From NCBI RefSeq assembly GCF_010672525.1, contig NZ_JAAHGH010000036.1:1-64000 (forward strand): 64,000 nucleotides of DNA, written 5' to 3'. Source of the DNA: Okeania sp. SIO2B3 (GTDB lineage Bacteria > Cyanobacteriota > Cyanobacteriia > Cyanobacteriales > Microcoleaceae). The position numbers and the translations under genes were made by a program. The notes under the pieces are model-generated. The model was given only the letters and a program-made list of their open reading frames with translations, was not told the origin of the DNA and did not search any database. Shown piece by piece: positions 1 to 9,072 of the stretch; position 1 is the first letter of the stretch, and the number at the start of each line of letters is the position of its first letter.

Positions 1-2
1 CC

Positions 3-242
3 GCACTCGGCAGTGACGGATATGAACTAGCAAAAACCTACCCAGCAGATGAGGATTTAATTGATGTTTTAAGTCAAGCATCTGCTGTGAATAATGCTGG
101 TCGTCGTACAGTTATTTATCTTGCTATCGTGGAGGGAAGCGTTAGACTACCGCCAAGGGAGCAGCACCCCGTGTTAGCGACAGCTATGCGAAGCAAAGCG
201 TCAACCTGCCGAGGAGCTAGGGGAGGCGTTACTTATTTATAA
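3..242 (+). pseudogene. 5' fragment of the disrupted NB-ARC/TPR gene
   Basis: An open frame enters from the left edge and stops at the TAA at 240-242. Its first ~45 residues (GSDGYELAKTYPADED, then VIYLAIVEG) look like genuine protein. From about 138 the frame runs into a short repeat rich in AGCG/GCTT words (about 138-205), a type of interspersed palindrome common in cyanobacteria. Real coding then resumes in a different frame at about 178, reading QPAEELGEALLIYNDV, which supplies a Walker B strand and leads directly into the next entry; a TAG at 175-177 blocks that frame upstream. I read this as the N-terminal part of the same ancestral gene separated by a small repeat insertion. The domain of the fragment itself is not recognised. 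Confidence 0.5.
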
Positions 243-246
243 TGAT

Positions 247-2400
247 GTGACTGACTACAAATCTCAGGTAAAACCTTTTTTGCCTCCAGACTTGTCTCGG
301 TTTCGGGTACTGCTGACGACTCGTAAACATTTTGGTTCGGCATTTCGGGAGTTGCGTCTGGATGTGTTGAAACCTTTGGCGGCGATGGAGTTGTTAAAGT
401 TTATATTGGGTAGAGATAGAGTTTTGCAGGAACCTTGGAAGGCAAGGGAGTTGTTGAAATGGTTGGGTTATTTGCCTCTGGCGATCAAATTGGTGGGGCG
501 GTATTTGGATGAGTATTGGGAGTCTTTGAATAGGGATAATTTGGCTTTGACAAAAATGCTCCAGCGTTTACAGCGCAAAAGTCTGGAACATAAAGCGATG
601 GAGGCTAATGAGTTGATTAATTATCCTCATGGTGTGGCAGAGGCGATCGCTTTGAGTTGGGATAGGTTAGATGAGGAGACTCAAGTAATAGGTTTGAGGT
701 TGGGGTTGTATGCTTTGGCTCCTTTTCGTTTGTCGTTGGATGGGATAGAAGATGATGAGGAGTTGGAGGTGTGGGAAATTGCTATTGGGGATTTGGAAAA
801 TCTGCATTTGTTGAAGGGTGTTGAGTCTGGGGTTTATAGTTTGCATTCTTTGGTGCGGGAATTTTTGCAGATAAAATTGAGAGAATATTCGGAGGTGGAT
901 GAGTTGAAACGTGGTTTTGTTGTGGTGATGGTGGAGGCGGCAGATAAAATTCCCTATGACATTACACGGGAGCAAGTTGAGGAAGTTGAGGTTGATATTC
1001 CCCATATTGAGGAAGTAGCGGAAAATTTTACTGAGTATTTGAGTGATGATGATTTAATAGTTCCTTTTATGAGGTTAGGTCTGTTTTATGAAGGTCAAGG
1101 ATTTTACTCCCAGGCACAACCTTGGTTAGAGAAAGGTAAAGAAATAGGAGAAAAACAGCTAGATAAAAATAATGCTGATATTGCGACTGTCTATAACAGC
1201 TTGGCAGGTTTATATAAATTTCAAGGGAGATATTCTGAAGCTGAACCTTTGTACTTAGAAGCTATAGAAATCTACAAAATAGCACGACCAGAAAATCATT
1301 CATCCCTTGCCACCTACCTCAACAACTTGGCAGGTTTATATGAATCTCAAGGGAGATATTCTGAAGCTGAACCTTTGTACTTAGAAGCTATAGAAATCTA
1401 CAAAATAGCACGACCAGAAAATCATTCATCCCTTGCCACCTACCTCAACAACTTGGCAGGTTTATATGAATCTCAAGGGAGATATTCTGAAGCTGAACCT
1501 TTATACTTAGAAGCTATAGAAATCTACAAAATAGCACGACCAGAAAATCATTCATCCCTTGCCACCTACCTCAACAACTTGGCAGGTTTATATGAATCTC
1601 AAGGGAGATATTCTGAAGCTGAACCTTTGTACTTAGAAGCTATAGAAATCTACAAAATAGCCCTACCAGAAAATCATTCATCCCTTGCCACCTACCTCAA
1701 CAACTTGGCAGGTTTATATGAATCTCAAGGGAGATATTCTGAAGCTGAACCTTTGTACTTAGAAGCTATAGAAATCTACAAAATAGCCCTACCAGAAAAT
1801 CATCCATCCCTTGCCATCGACCTCAACAATTTGGCAGAATTATATAGTTCTCAAGGAAGATATTCAGAAGCTGAACCCTTGTATCAACAAGCTATAGAAA
1901 TTGTCAAAATTTCCCTACCATCAAATCATCCTTATCTTGCCACCAGTCTCAACAATTTGGCAGAATTATATAGTTCTCAAGGAAGATATTCAGAAGCTGA
2001 ACCCTTGTATCAACAAGCTATAGAAATTGTCAAAATTTCCCTACCATCAAATCATCCTTATCTTGCCACCAGTCTCAACAATTTGGCAGAATTATATAGT
2101 TCTCAAGGAAGATATTCAGAAGCTGAACCCTTGTATCAACAAGCTATAGAAATTGACAAAATTGCCCTACCAGAAAATCATTCAAGCCAAGCTAGAAACC
2201 TCAACAACTTGGCAGAATTATATAGTTCTCAAGGAAGATATTCAGAAGCTGAACCTTTGTACCTACAAGCTATAGAAATTGACAAAATTGCCCTACCAGA
2301 AAATCATCCAAGCCAAGCTAGAAACCTCAACAACTTGGCATTTTTATATCGTTCTCAAGGGAGATTTCAGAAGCTGAACCTTTGTACCTACAAGCATTAG
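247..2400 (+). CDS. NB-ARC/TPR repeat protein, 5'-disrupted and 3'-frameshifted
   Basis: Residues 1-215 are the distal half of an NB-ARC STAND ATPase: the sensor motif VLLTTR, then GYLPLAIKLVGRYL (a GLPLA-like motif) and a winged-helix region. Residues ~275-710 are about ten or more 42-residue TPRs of the TPR_10/TPR_12 type (AEPLYLEAIEI and NLAGLYESQGRYSEA signatures). The GTG at 247 is only the first possible start after the upstream stop; the Walker B strand LLIYNDV lies just before it, so the P-loop half is missing. At 2362-2367 one base is lost compared with every other repeat (GGGAGATTTCAG where siblings have AGATATTCAG). Restoring it continues the frame through LDIFEQTLGQEHPNTKIV to a TAG at 2484-2486. 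Such proteins are conflict or signalling switches; this copy is probably a pseudogene. Confidence 0.7.
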   Translation: MTDYKSQVKPFLPPDLSRFRVLLTTRKHFGSAFRELRLDVLKPLAAMELLKFILGRDRVLQEPWKARELLKWLGYLPLAIKLVGRYLDEYWESLNRDNLALTKMLQRLQRKSLEHKAMEANELINYPHGVAEAIALSWDRLDEETQVIGLRLGLYALAPFRLSLDGIEDDEELEVWEIAIGDLENLHLLKGVESGVYSLHSLVREFLQIKLREYSEVDELKRGFVVVMVEAADKIPYDITREQVEEVEVDIPHIEEVAENFTEYLSDDDLIVPFMRLGLFYEGQGFYSQAQPWLEKGKEIGEKQLDKNNADIATVYNSLAGLYKFQGRYSEAEPLYLEAIEIYKIARPENHSSLATYLNNLAGLYESQGRYSEAEPLYLEAIEIYKIARPENHSSLATYLNNLAGLYESQGRYSEAEPLYLEAIEIYKIARPENHSSLATYLNNLAGLYESQGRYSEAEPLYLEAIEIYKIALPENHSSLATYLNNLAGLYESQGRYSEAEPLYLEAIEIYKIALPENHPSLAIDLNNLAELYSSQGRYSEAEPLYQQAIEIVKISLPSNHPYLATSLNNLAELYSSQGRYSEAEPLYQQAIEIVKISLPSNHPYLATSLNNLAELYSSQGRYSEAEPLYQQAIEIDKIALPENHSSQARNLNNLAELYSSQGRYSEAEPLYLQAIEIDKIALPENHPSQARNLNNLAFLYRSQGRFQKLNLCTYKH
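1226..2350 (+). repeat. 126-bp TPR-coding tandem repeats
   Basis: Each TPR pair is a 126-bp unit. The first four or five units are nearly identical at DNA level, differing by single bases such as CACGACCAG against CCCTACCAG, whereas the later ones form a second subgroup with TATATAGTTCTCAAGG. Near-identity at synonymous sites points to recent duplication or gene conversion rather than old divergence. Confidence 0.85.
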
Positions 2401-2529
2401 ATATTTTTGAACAAACATTAGGTCAGGAACATCCTAACACTAAAATTGTGCGAGAAAATCTCGAACGTTGTCGGCAACAACAATAGAGCTAGACAGGGGC
2501 TAGACAAGGATTTTGCCACAGATGCACGG

Positions 2530-2692
2530 ACTATCTCAAATCCGGTAGCATCGGTGTAATTAGATAAAGAGTGTGGGGAGATGGAGAGGTAGGGAGACCG
2601 AGAGATAGGGAGATGAAGAGATGGGGAAATATTTGGTAATGGTTGAAGATGGAACATTTTTTTATACCGAATTAAACAGATTTGATATGAAG
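2530..2692. mobile_element. Small inverted-end element, CAAATCCGG...GGATTTG class
   Basis: The left end reads CAAATCCGGTAGCATCGG and the right end TTAAACAGATTTGATATG, with a purine-rich core. A second copy in opposite orientation starts at 30655 and ends near 31281, where it is filled with other repeats. It encodes nothing. Confidence 0.55.
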
Positions 2693-2791
2693 CCAAATAA
2701 TTAATCCGTTTATCCGTGCCCGAATCTGTGTCTAGCTGCTGATAACTGAAAAGTCGCGTTAGCGGAGCAAGTGTGGCAGCTATATCGCTGA

Positions 2792-3151
2792 TTTTTCCGA
2801 CATTGATATTTTTTTGATCTATTGGACAATAGTTAGAATTGGCTGAATAATCATCAAAGTATTAACTGATATTGGTTTGAGCATTATTTTTAGGCTGCAA
2901 AAAAATGCCGTTGTTTGAGCTTTTTCCGACATTGATATTTGATTTATCTATTGGACAATAGTTAGAATTGGCTGAATAATCATCAAAGCATTAACTGATA
3001 TTGGTTTGAGCATTATTTTTAGGCTGCAAAAAAGTGCCGTTGTTTGAGCTTTTTCCGACATTGATATTTGATTTATCTATTGGACAATAGTTAGAATTGG
3101 CTGAATAATCATCAAAGCATTAACTGATATTGGTTTGAGCATTATTTTTAG
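2792..3151. repeat. 129-bp tandem repeat, 2.8 copies
   Basis: Copies start at 2792, 2921 and 3050, each beginning TTTTTCCGACATTGATATTT; the third stops before the GCTGCAAAAAA segment. They differ by only a few bases. All frames contain stops, so the array is non-coding. Part of the unit (AACTGATATTGGTTTGAGCA) resembles sequence inside the family B element near 32540. Confidence 0.85.
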
Positions 3152-3312
3152 GGTGTAATTTCAGTTATCAGTTATTTTCCCAAGCAGTAGGGTGTGTTAG
3201 CGAAGCGTAACGCACCGCATATCTCAAATAGACATCTCCAGAAACTAAATTTTAGCCTGATAGTTACTAGGGTTTAAGATTAATTTGATGCCTAATATTT
3301 ATATTTATAAGC

Positions 3313-3448
3313 TTACAGCACTTTTGAGGATAGTGAGGTACAGCTATAAGACTATTTATTCCTATATTCCCAGATGAGCTGTTGCCAGATGAGCTGTTGC
3401 CTAAAGCAATAAAACTTTGTACCTCATCAACTAGAAAACTGCTGTAAG
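3313..3448. mobile_element. Family D small inverted-repeat element, copy 1
   Basis: It begins TTACAGCACTTTTGAGG and ends CTAGAAAACTGCTGTAA. The inside carries GTACAGCTATAAGACTATT and a doubled GATGAGCTGTTGCC. An opposite-orientation copy lies at 30785-30922 and a fragment near 42345-42375. Confidence 0.65.
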
Positions 3449-3468
3449 ATTAATTTTTGGAGATGTTT

Positions 3469-3606
3469 AATATCAAATCCGGTTAAACAGCCATAGAATG
3501 GTTAAGTGAGGAGGAGTCAGAACTCAGAACTCAGAACTCAGGAGGAGAAAGAATTACAAAGATGAGCGTAGTTATGACGATTGAAGAATTTTTTTATGTC
3601 CAATTA
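3469..3606. mobile_element. Family A' small inverted-repeat element, copy 1
   Basis: It starts ATATCAAATCCGGTTAAAC and ends TTTTTTTATGTCCAATTA. The reverse-complement copy at 10927-11057 shares the ends and the internal GATGAGCGTAGTTAT. It has a purine-rich GGAGGAGTCAG core and no ORF. Confidence 0.6.
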
Positions 3607-3709
3607 CAGCGCTTTTCAAATTGATAAACCACATCTTCACAAGCAAAACCTTGTAGGGACGTTCCATGGAACGTCCCTACTGTGGTCTACCCAAATGAAA
3701 ACCGCTGTA
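3604..3709. mobile_element. Family E small element with palindromic core, copy 1
   Basis: Ends are TTACAGCGCTTTTCAAATTG and AAATGAAAACCGCTGTA. The centre (3653-3680) is a perfect 28-bp palindrome built on GACGTTCCATGGAACGTC. Sister copies are at 33807-33914 and 35678-35785. Confidence 0.65.
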
Positions 3710-3800
3710 GACGCATTTGATATAATACTTCGGTGCGTTACGCTTCGCTAACACACCCTACTGCTCCCCATCCCCCCATCACCCCATCCCCCCATCACCC

Positions 3801-6800
3801 CTACTTCCCTTCACAAAGAAGCCGATCGCTTTCTTTAACATCAGGACTATTCTGCAAATAGTCGTGAACAACATCACAACCCCGTGCCAATAAATTATCT
3901 AAATCAAAGTTCCACAATATTGCTACTCGGTCTCTACCAACTGCACCGAGTATTTTACCATCTGGACTAAAGCTAACATCCATTACCCCTTCTCGAATAC
4001 CTGCTAGACTCGCCAACTCTTCACCATCAAGAGTCCAAATTTTCACCGTACCGTCATCACTACCACTGGCGATAATTTTGCCGTCAGGAGTAAAACTCAG
4101 ACTATTCACTTGACCTTGATGTCCTCTGAGAGTAGCGATCGCTTGACCTTCAGGAGTTAATAATTTAACTGTATTATCAGAGCAAGCTACAGCAAGAATT
4201 TTTCCATTTGTACTAAAACTAACCTTCTTCACAACACTACACAACCCTTCAAATTTTCCCAGTTCCTCACCTTCTATGCTCCATATTTTCAAGACAACCT
4301 TGCTCTCTCCACCAAAACCACCAGCAGCGATCGCTTTTCCATCCGGTCTAAAAGTCACCGTTCTGAGTTCAGAAATACCCCCTGGAATAGTCAATAGTTG
4401 TTGACCGCGAATATTCCACAATTTAATTGTTTTATCTAAGCTAGCAGTTGCCAACATTTTACCATCAGGACTATAGCTAATACTATAAACCCGATCCTTA
4501 TGTCCGGAAAGAGTTGCATTACCCAAACCAGCCAAATTCCAAACTATTCCTATACCATCAGCACTTGCAGAAGCCACAGTTTGACTATCGGGACTAAAGT
4601 TCAAGCTATAAATACCACGTTTATGTCCTTTTAAACTTGCTAACTCCTCTCCATCTCGACTCCAAATTTTCACATTCTGGTCGTAACCCCCAGTAGCGAT
4701 CATCTCAGCATCTGGGCTAAAACTAATAGCTGTGATATAACTGGTGTGTCCTTTGAGAGTAGGCAATTTCCGTTCTTGAAGATTCCAAAGTTTGATTGTA
4801 TTGTCAGCACTAGCAGAAACAAGAGTTAATCGATCGTTACTCAAACTGAGACTACTAACCCAGGTACCATGACCTTTGAGAGTGGCTATTTCTCGACCAT
4901 AATGAGTCCAGAGTTTAATTGTTCCATCAGAACTTCCAGAAGCAATAGTCTTGCCATCAGCACTAAAATTAACGCTGACAACTGGACTTTTATGACCTCT
5001 GAGAGTACCTATTTCTTGACCATCTATACTCCATACTCTCACAGTACTATCCCAACTTGCAGTAGCAATAGTTTTACCATCCTGACTCACACTCACACTC
5101 AAAACTCTGTCTTGAAAACCTTCGAGAATAGCCAATTGTTTGCCTTGAGAGTTCCATAACTTCACCGTTTTGTCTTCACTAGCAGAGGCTAATACTTTAC
5201 CATAGCTGACACTGTAAATTTTATCCTGATGTGCTTGAATAGACTTCAATAGTTTCCCTTGAAGATTCCATAATTTAATCGTTCCATCTACGCCACCAGA
5301 AGCGATCGCTTTTCCATCTGGACTAAAACCCACACTATTAACTGCTCCTCGATGTCCTTTCATAGTTACTAATATTTTACCATTCTGGTTCCAGAGTTTT
5401 ACAGTACCATCATCACCAGCAGAAGCTAACATTTTACTGTTAGGACTAAAGTCAATACTGTAAACAGCACCCTGATGTCCTTTTAAAGTAGCTAATTCCT
5501 TACCAGAGTTAGTCCAGAGTTTCACAGTACCGTCATCACTAGCAGAAGCAATTATTTTTCTATCTTTACTCACGCTGATGCTATTAACAGGTTGTGTATG
5601 TTCTGCAATAGTTCTGCGCGTACTCACACCATAAACAGTTTTGCGCAAAGCAATTAAAACTCGCATTCTTACATCTGCTGATACTTCTGAGGTATTGTAT
5701 AATTTTGTGCCAGCTTTGATAGCAGTAAGTAAAGCATCAAACCGTTGGTTAGCAGTAAACTGATTTTCTGCGGATAAGCTCAAAGCATTAAGTTGGGAAT
5801 TTAATTTCTCCTTTTCTGCCACTTGCCAATTAATCAAGGAAAACCCACTTAACCCACCTAAAATTAAAATTAATCCTATTACACTCCCGAACCGAAAATT
5901 GTTTTGAAAACGTTTGCGGTTGATACTTTTTTCGAGAAATTCTTTTGCTAATACAGAGACAAAAGCACTATCAGCATCACTTTCTAATAAACTTTCAGCT
6001 AAACTTAACTTGCGCCCACTTAGTAAGTATTTATCTGATTTATCTTTTTTCAGCCACCTTTGAGCATCAGCTTCCATACCAGGTTTTTGTTTAATTGCCT
6101 CCCGGTTTGACTCTACCCAAAAACTTAACTGAGACCAATGATGAATAATAGTATTATGAGCTAATTCTACTAATGTTACTGTTTGATTAGTGTTTTGATA
6201 GTTGGTAAATTTAGTAGTTATAATTAATCTCGCTTTTGCTAATTTTTTCAGTATTTTACTCACAACTGCTAATGATTGTTGAGGAGTAATTAAATCAGTT
6301 TTTAATACTCGTTTACAGCTTACTACTGTATCTTCATTTATTTGTACGAGTTTGAGAAATATCTGCTTTGCCACCTGACGCTCTCTAGCATTGAGGGAGT
6401 GATAAGTTGCATAAGCTTGTTTTTCTAGACAACCTTTTACACCACCTAAATTAATATATTGATTCAGAGTAAATTGATCGGTTCGACGCTGTCGCCATAG
6501 TTCTGTTAAAGTATATTGTAATAATGGTAAATTAGCATGACTTTCTGTATCTACAATCATTTGTTCGACTAATTCTGGCTGAATTTCTATACCTACTTGT
6601 TTCGCAGGTTCGGCGATCGCTTGTTGCAACTCCAGTCTAGTCATCGGTGTTACTGTCACTAAATGAGATTGAATTTGCCTCGCTAACCCAGAATATTCCT
6701 GCTCAAAGCATTTACCTAAAAATTCTGCCCCCATAGTAATAATTAACAGAAATGTACTAGCATAAGCATTATCTTGGTAATTTTTGTCTATTGCTCCCAT

Positions 6801-8330
6801 CAAACATTCAAAAAATTGTTGTCTCTCTATTTTGTCTAAGCACAGAGTAAAAACTTCCTCAAACTGGTCTACTACCATGACTATTCTAGGTGCTTGAGTA
6901 TTTTGCAACACTTGTCTAAACCCACTAGCACCCCGATCAATTAATTCTTCGATTTCTATAGGTGAATAAATTATACGTTCAACTTCAGCCTTTTTTATCT
7001 CTTGCTCTAGGTTTTCATTGTGATAATTTTTGATTTTAGGAGGTAATGTAGCACCGGACTTTCTTTGTTCTGGCGATCGCCTAGGGGTTCCTCTTATTTC
7101 TGGTGCTGGTGGTGGAGGTGGATCGGGAATAGGTGATTTTGGCGGTCGCTTTTTTTGTTGATGCTGCTGAGAATTAGTAGTGTAAAGTTGTAATAATTCT
7201 TCCTCTGGAGTTGTTGTTTCTTCTATTGTCGGTGTTAACAATGTCTGTAGTTGATAATCTACAAACGCTGCTGCTAAATTTTTTAAAGGATGTTCTCCTG
7301 GTCTAATAATTAATATTGGCCAAGTGTTGCTCCCCGATAATCTTTGTCCTAGTTTAAGTTGATATAATAACCCTGCTTTTACTACACTTGATTTACCAAT
7401 TCCACTAGCTCCGACTACTGCTAAAAAATTCCGAGAACGAACCTTTTCTAAAAGTACATTTGTCAAAGTTTTCCGACCATAAAAATATTTAGAATCTTTA
7501 TCGTTAAACTCAAATGCAGCTAATCCTTTATAAGGGCAAACTCCCGCCGTCAAATCTGGATTTTCTGTCGCTTCTTTTTCCCCTGTCAAAATAATTTCAT
7601 TCCCAGAATTATTAAATACTGGATGTATAGTAGAAAGATTTAGTTGTCGATTTATGTAGTCTATTAAATTATAATTTGTTACGCAAAAATTTGAATAATT
7701 TTCTGGCTCTAATGCTTCTAATAAACAATTTGTGAGAAAGCCATGTTCTGAATTTATTTGTGTTGTATAAACTTCTGCTTCTTGAGAAACAAAAATATAA
7801 CACCTATCATTATAAGTTGATTCTATATTACTAAGAGTTGTTTGTAAGAAGTCAATTTGTTTTTCCTGATGGTAACAGTCTAACCATACTATTTGTTGTT
7901 TGACAGGAGATTTTTGTAATAATTGACTTAACCAATGTAGTGAAATTCCCCATTTTCCTTTTTCAGGGTTCGTATCACTGGTTGCTAAAAATCCTTCTTG
8001 AACCCCCCCTTGTTCATCTAATAAACTATTTCCCACAAAAAACAATAAAGCAGTTTCAGGAATATTATCTAGAGGATTAAATAATTTAGAAATAGCCTCT
8101 TTCAAAGCATTTATTTCACAGTTTTTAATCTTAGGAAGAGGGTCTACTTGCCAAGAACCCTCTATATTTGCCCCTGGAAAACGCTGCACTTGAAAATTGC
8201 CATAAGTTTCTAATAGTTGAGCGATCGCCTCTGCATCTGCTGCTGGTTTAATCAAATTTCGGGGTTGAGCAGAGCTATCTTTCAGCAAAGGATAATGATT
8301 GATACCCACTACTAATGCTTTTCGGTTCAT
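3801..8330 (-). CDS. Caspase-like / nSTAND ATPase / WD40 protein
   Basis: A 1509-residue signalling protein. Residues 1-250 are a peptidase C14 (caspase-like) fold opening with KALVVGINHYPLL. The catalytic Cys is kept (LDC, Cys152), but the Gly-His-Gly motif reads FFVGNSLL, with Asn101 where the catalytic His is expected, so protease activity is doubtful. CPYKGLAAF at ~265 starts the nSTAND NTPase: Walker A GASGIGKSS (307-315), Walker B IVMVVDQFEE (483-492), separated by an unusually long Pro-rich insert (~365-450). A single membrane helix spans ~813-836. From ~910 to 1480 come about 14 WD40 repeats (FSPDGK...IKLWN). The start is the ATG before NRKALVVGI. This architecture is frequent in filamentous cyanobacteria and linked to stress or death signalling; here the effector looks degenerate. 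It stands alone with no operon partner. Confidence 0.88.
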   Translation of the reverse strand: MNRKALVVGINHYPLLKDSSAQPRNLIKPAADAEAIAQLLETYGNFQVQRFPGANIEGSWQVDPLPKIKNCEINALKEAISKLFNPLDNIPETALLFFVGNSLLDEQGGVQEGFLATSDTNPEKGKWGISLHWLSQLLQKSPVKQQIVWLDCYHQEKQIDFLQTTLSNIESTYNDRCYIFVSQEAEVYTTQINSEHGFLTNCLLEALEPENYSNFCVTNYNLIDYINRQLNLSTIHPVFNNSGNEIILTGEKEATENPDLTAGVCPYKGLAAFEFNDKDSKYFYGRKTLTNVLLEKVRSRNFLAVVGASGIGKSSVVKAGLLYQLKLGQRLSGSNTWPILIIRPGEHPLKNLAAAFVDYQLQTLLTPTIEETTTPEEELLQLYTTNSQQHQQKKRPPKSPIPDPPPPPAPEIRGTPRRSPEQRKSGATLPPKIKNYHNENLEQEIKKAEVERIIYSPIEIEELIDRGASGFRQVLQNTQAPRIVMVVDQFEEVFTLCLDKIERQQFFECLMGAIDKNYQDNAYASTFLLIITMGAEFLGKCFEQEYSGLARQIQSHLVTVTPMTRLELQQAIAEPAKQVGIEIQPELVEQMIVDTESHANLPLLQYTLTELWRQRRTDQFTLNQYINLGGVKGCLEKQAYATYHSLNARERQVAKQIFLKLVQINEDTVVSCKRVLKTDLITPQQSLAVVSKILKKLAKARLIITTKFTNYQNTNQTVTLVELAHNTIIHHWSQLSFWVESNREAIKQKPGMEADAQRWLKKDKSDKYLLSGRKLSLAESLLESDADSAFVSVLAKEFLEKSINRKRFQNNFRFGSVIGLILILGGLSGFSLINWQVAEKEKLNSQLNALSLSAENQFTANQRFDALLTAIKAGTKLYNTSEVSADVRMRVLIALRKTVYGVSTRRTIAEHTQPVNSISVSKDRKIIASASDDGTVKLWTNSGKELATLKGHQGAVYSIDFSPNSKMLASAGDDGTVKLWNQNGKILVTMKGHRGAVNSVGFSPDGKAIASGGVDGTIKLWNLQGKLLKSIQAHQDKIYSVSYGKVLASASEDKTVKLWNSQGKQLAILEGFQDRVLSVSVSQDGKTIATASWDSTVRVWSIDGQEIGTLRGHKSPVVSVNFSADGKTIASGSSDGTIKLWTHYGREIATLKGHGTWVSSLSLSNDRLTLVSASADNTIKLWNLQERKLPTLKGHTSYITAISFSPDAEMIATGGYDQNVKIWSRDGEELASLKGHKRGIYSLNFSPDSQTVASASADGIGIVWNLAGLGNATLSGHKDRVYSISYSPDGKMLATASLDKTIKLWNIRGQQLLTIPGGISELRTVTFRPDGKAIAAGGFGGESKVVLKIWSIEGEELGKFEGLCSVVKKVSFSTNGKILAVACSDNTVKLLTPEGQAIATLRGHQGQVNSLSFTPDGKIIASGSDDGTVKIWTLDGEELASLAGIREGVMDVSFSPDGKILGAVGRDRVAILWNFDLDNLLARGCDVVHDYLQNSPDVKESDRLLCEGK

Positions 8331-8712
<382 letters not shown>

Positions 8713-8904
8713 TTGATATCAAACTACTTTTTCAAACTATCAGAAGAGATAGAATATAAGTGCCAATGGTACGGTTGTGAGTTAGTAGTAGTTGATAGAT
8801 TCTTTTCATCAAAAAAGACTTGTTCTAACTGCGATCTTGTCCAAGATATGCCATTAAACCTGAGAACTTATGATTGTCAATCTTGTGGCTTATCATATAG
8901 ATAG
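8713..8904 (+). pseudogene. TnpB C-terminal zinc-finger relic
   Basis: The frame carries the C-terminal part of an IS200/IS605 TnpB nuclease: EYKCQWYGCELVVVDRFF, then a zinc-ribbon CSNCDLVQDM...YDCQSCGL. After CGL the sequence is frameshifted: the expected DRDLNASINLRNAVG is still visible in another frame at about 8900-8945. The catalytic RuvC parts are missing except for the VDRFF end. It is therefore an inactive remnant attached to the right end in the next entry. Confidence 0.8.
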
Positions 8905-9072
8905 AGGCTTAAAGGCAAGTATCAATTTAAGAAATGCGGTCGGGCAAGACCCGTGGATGCCTGTGGATGAGTAACCGCTAACGGTAGGGACGTTGCATGC
9001 AACGTCCGTACAGCAGGAAGTAAACATTAAAAGATCGCGCTTATGACGTTTTATATCAGTTTTATGAAGCAG
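8905..9072 (+). mobile_element. IS605-type right end (omegaRNA-like), copy 1
   Basis: Shared with 21190-21352 and 36583-36735: AAGAAATGCGGTCGG, GATGCCTGTGGA, AGCAGGAAGTAAACA and the terminal GTTTTATGAAGCAG. In IS200/IS605 elements this region combines the tnpB 3' end with the guide-RNA scaffold. This copy has acquired a 28-bp palindrome (8984-9011, core GACGTTGCATGCAACGTC) where the other two have AGTTCCGG sequence. Its last bases form the start of the sulfatase ORF. Confidence 0.7.

Larger units (their letters stand above)
2487..3800. other. Gene-free repeat-stacked region
   Basis: Apart from the separately listed elements it holds short copies of a GTGTGTTAGCGAAGCG/GCTTCGCTAACACACC repeat (about 3190-3220 and 3728-3760) and a C-rich CCCCATC tract at 3770-3800. 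No convincing ORF. Confidence 0.7.
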
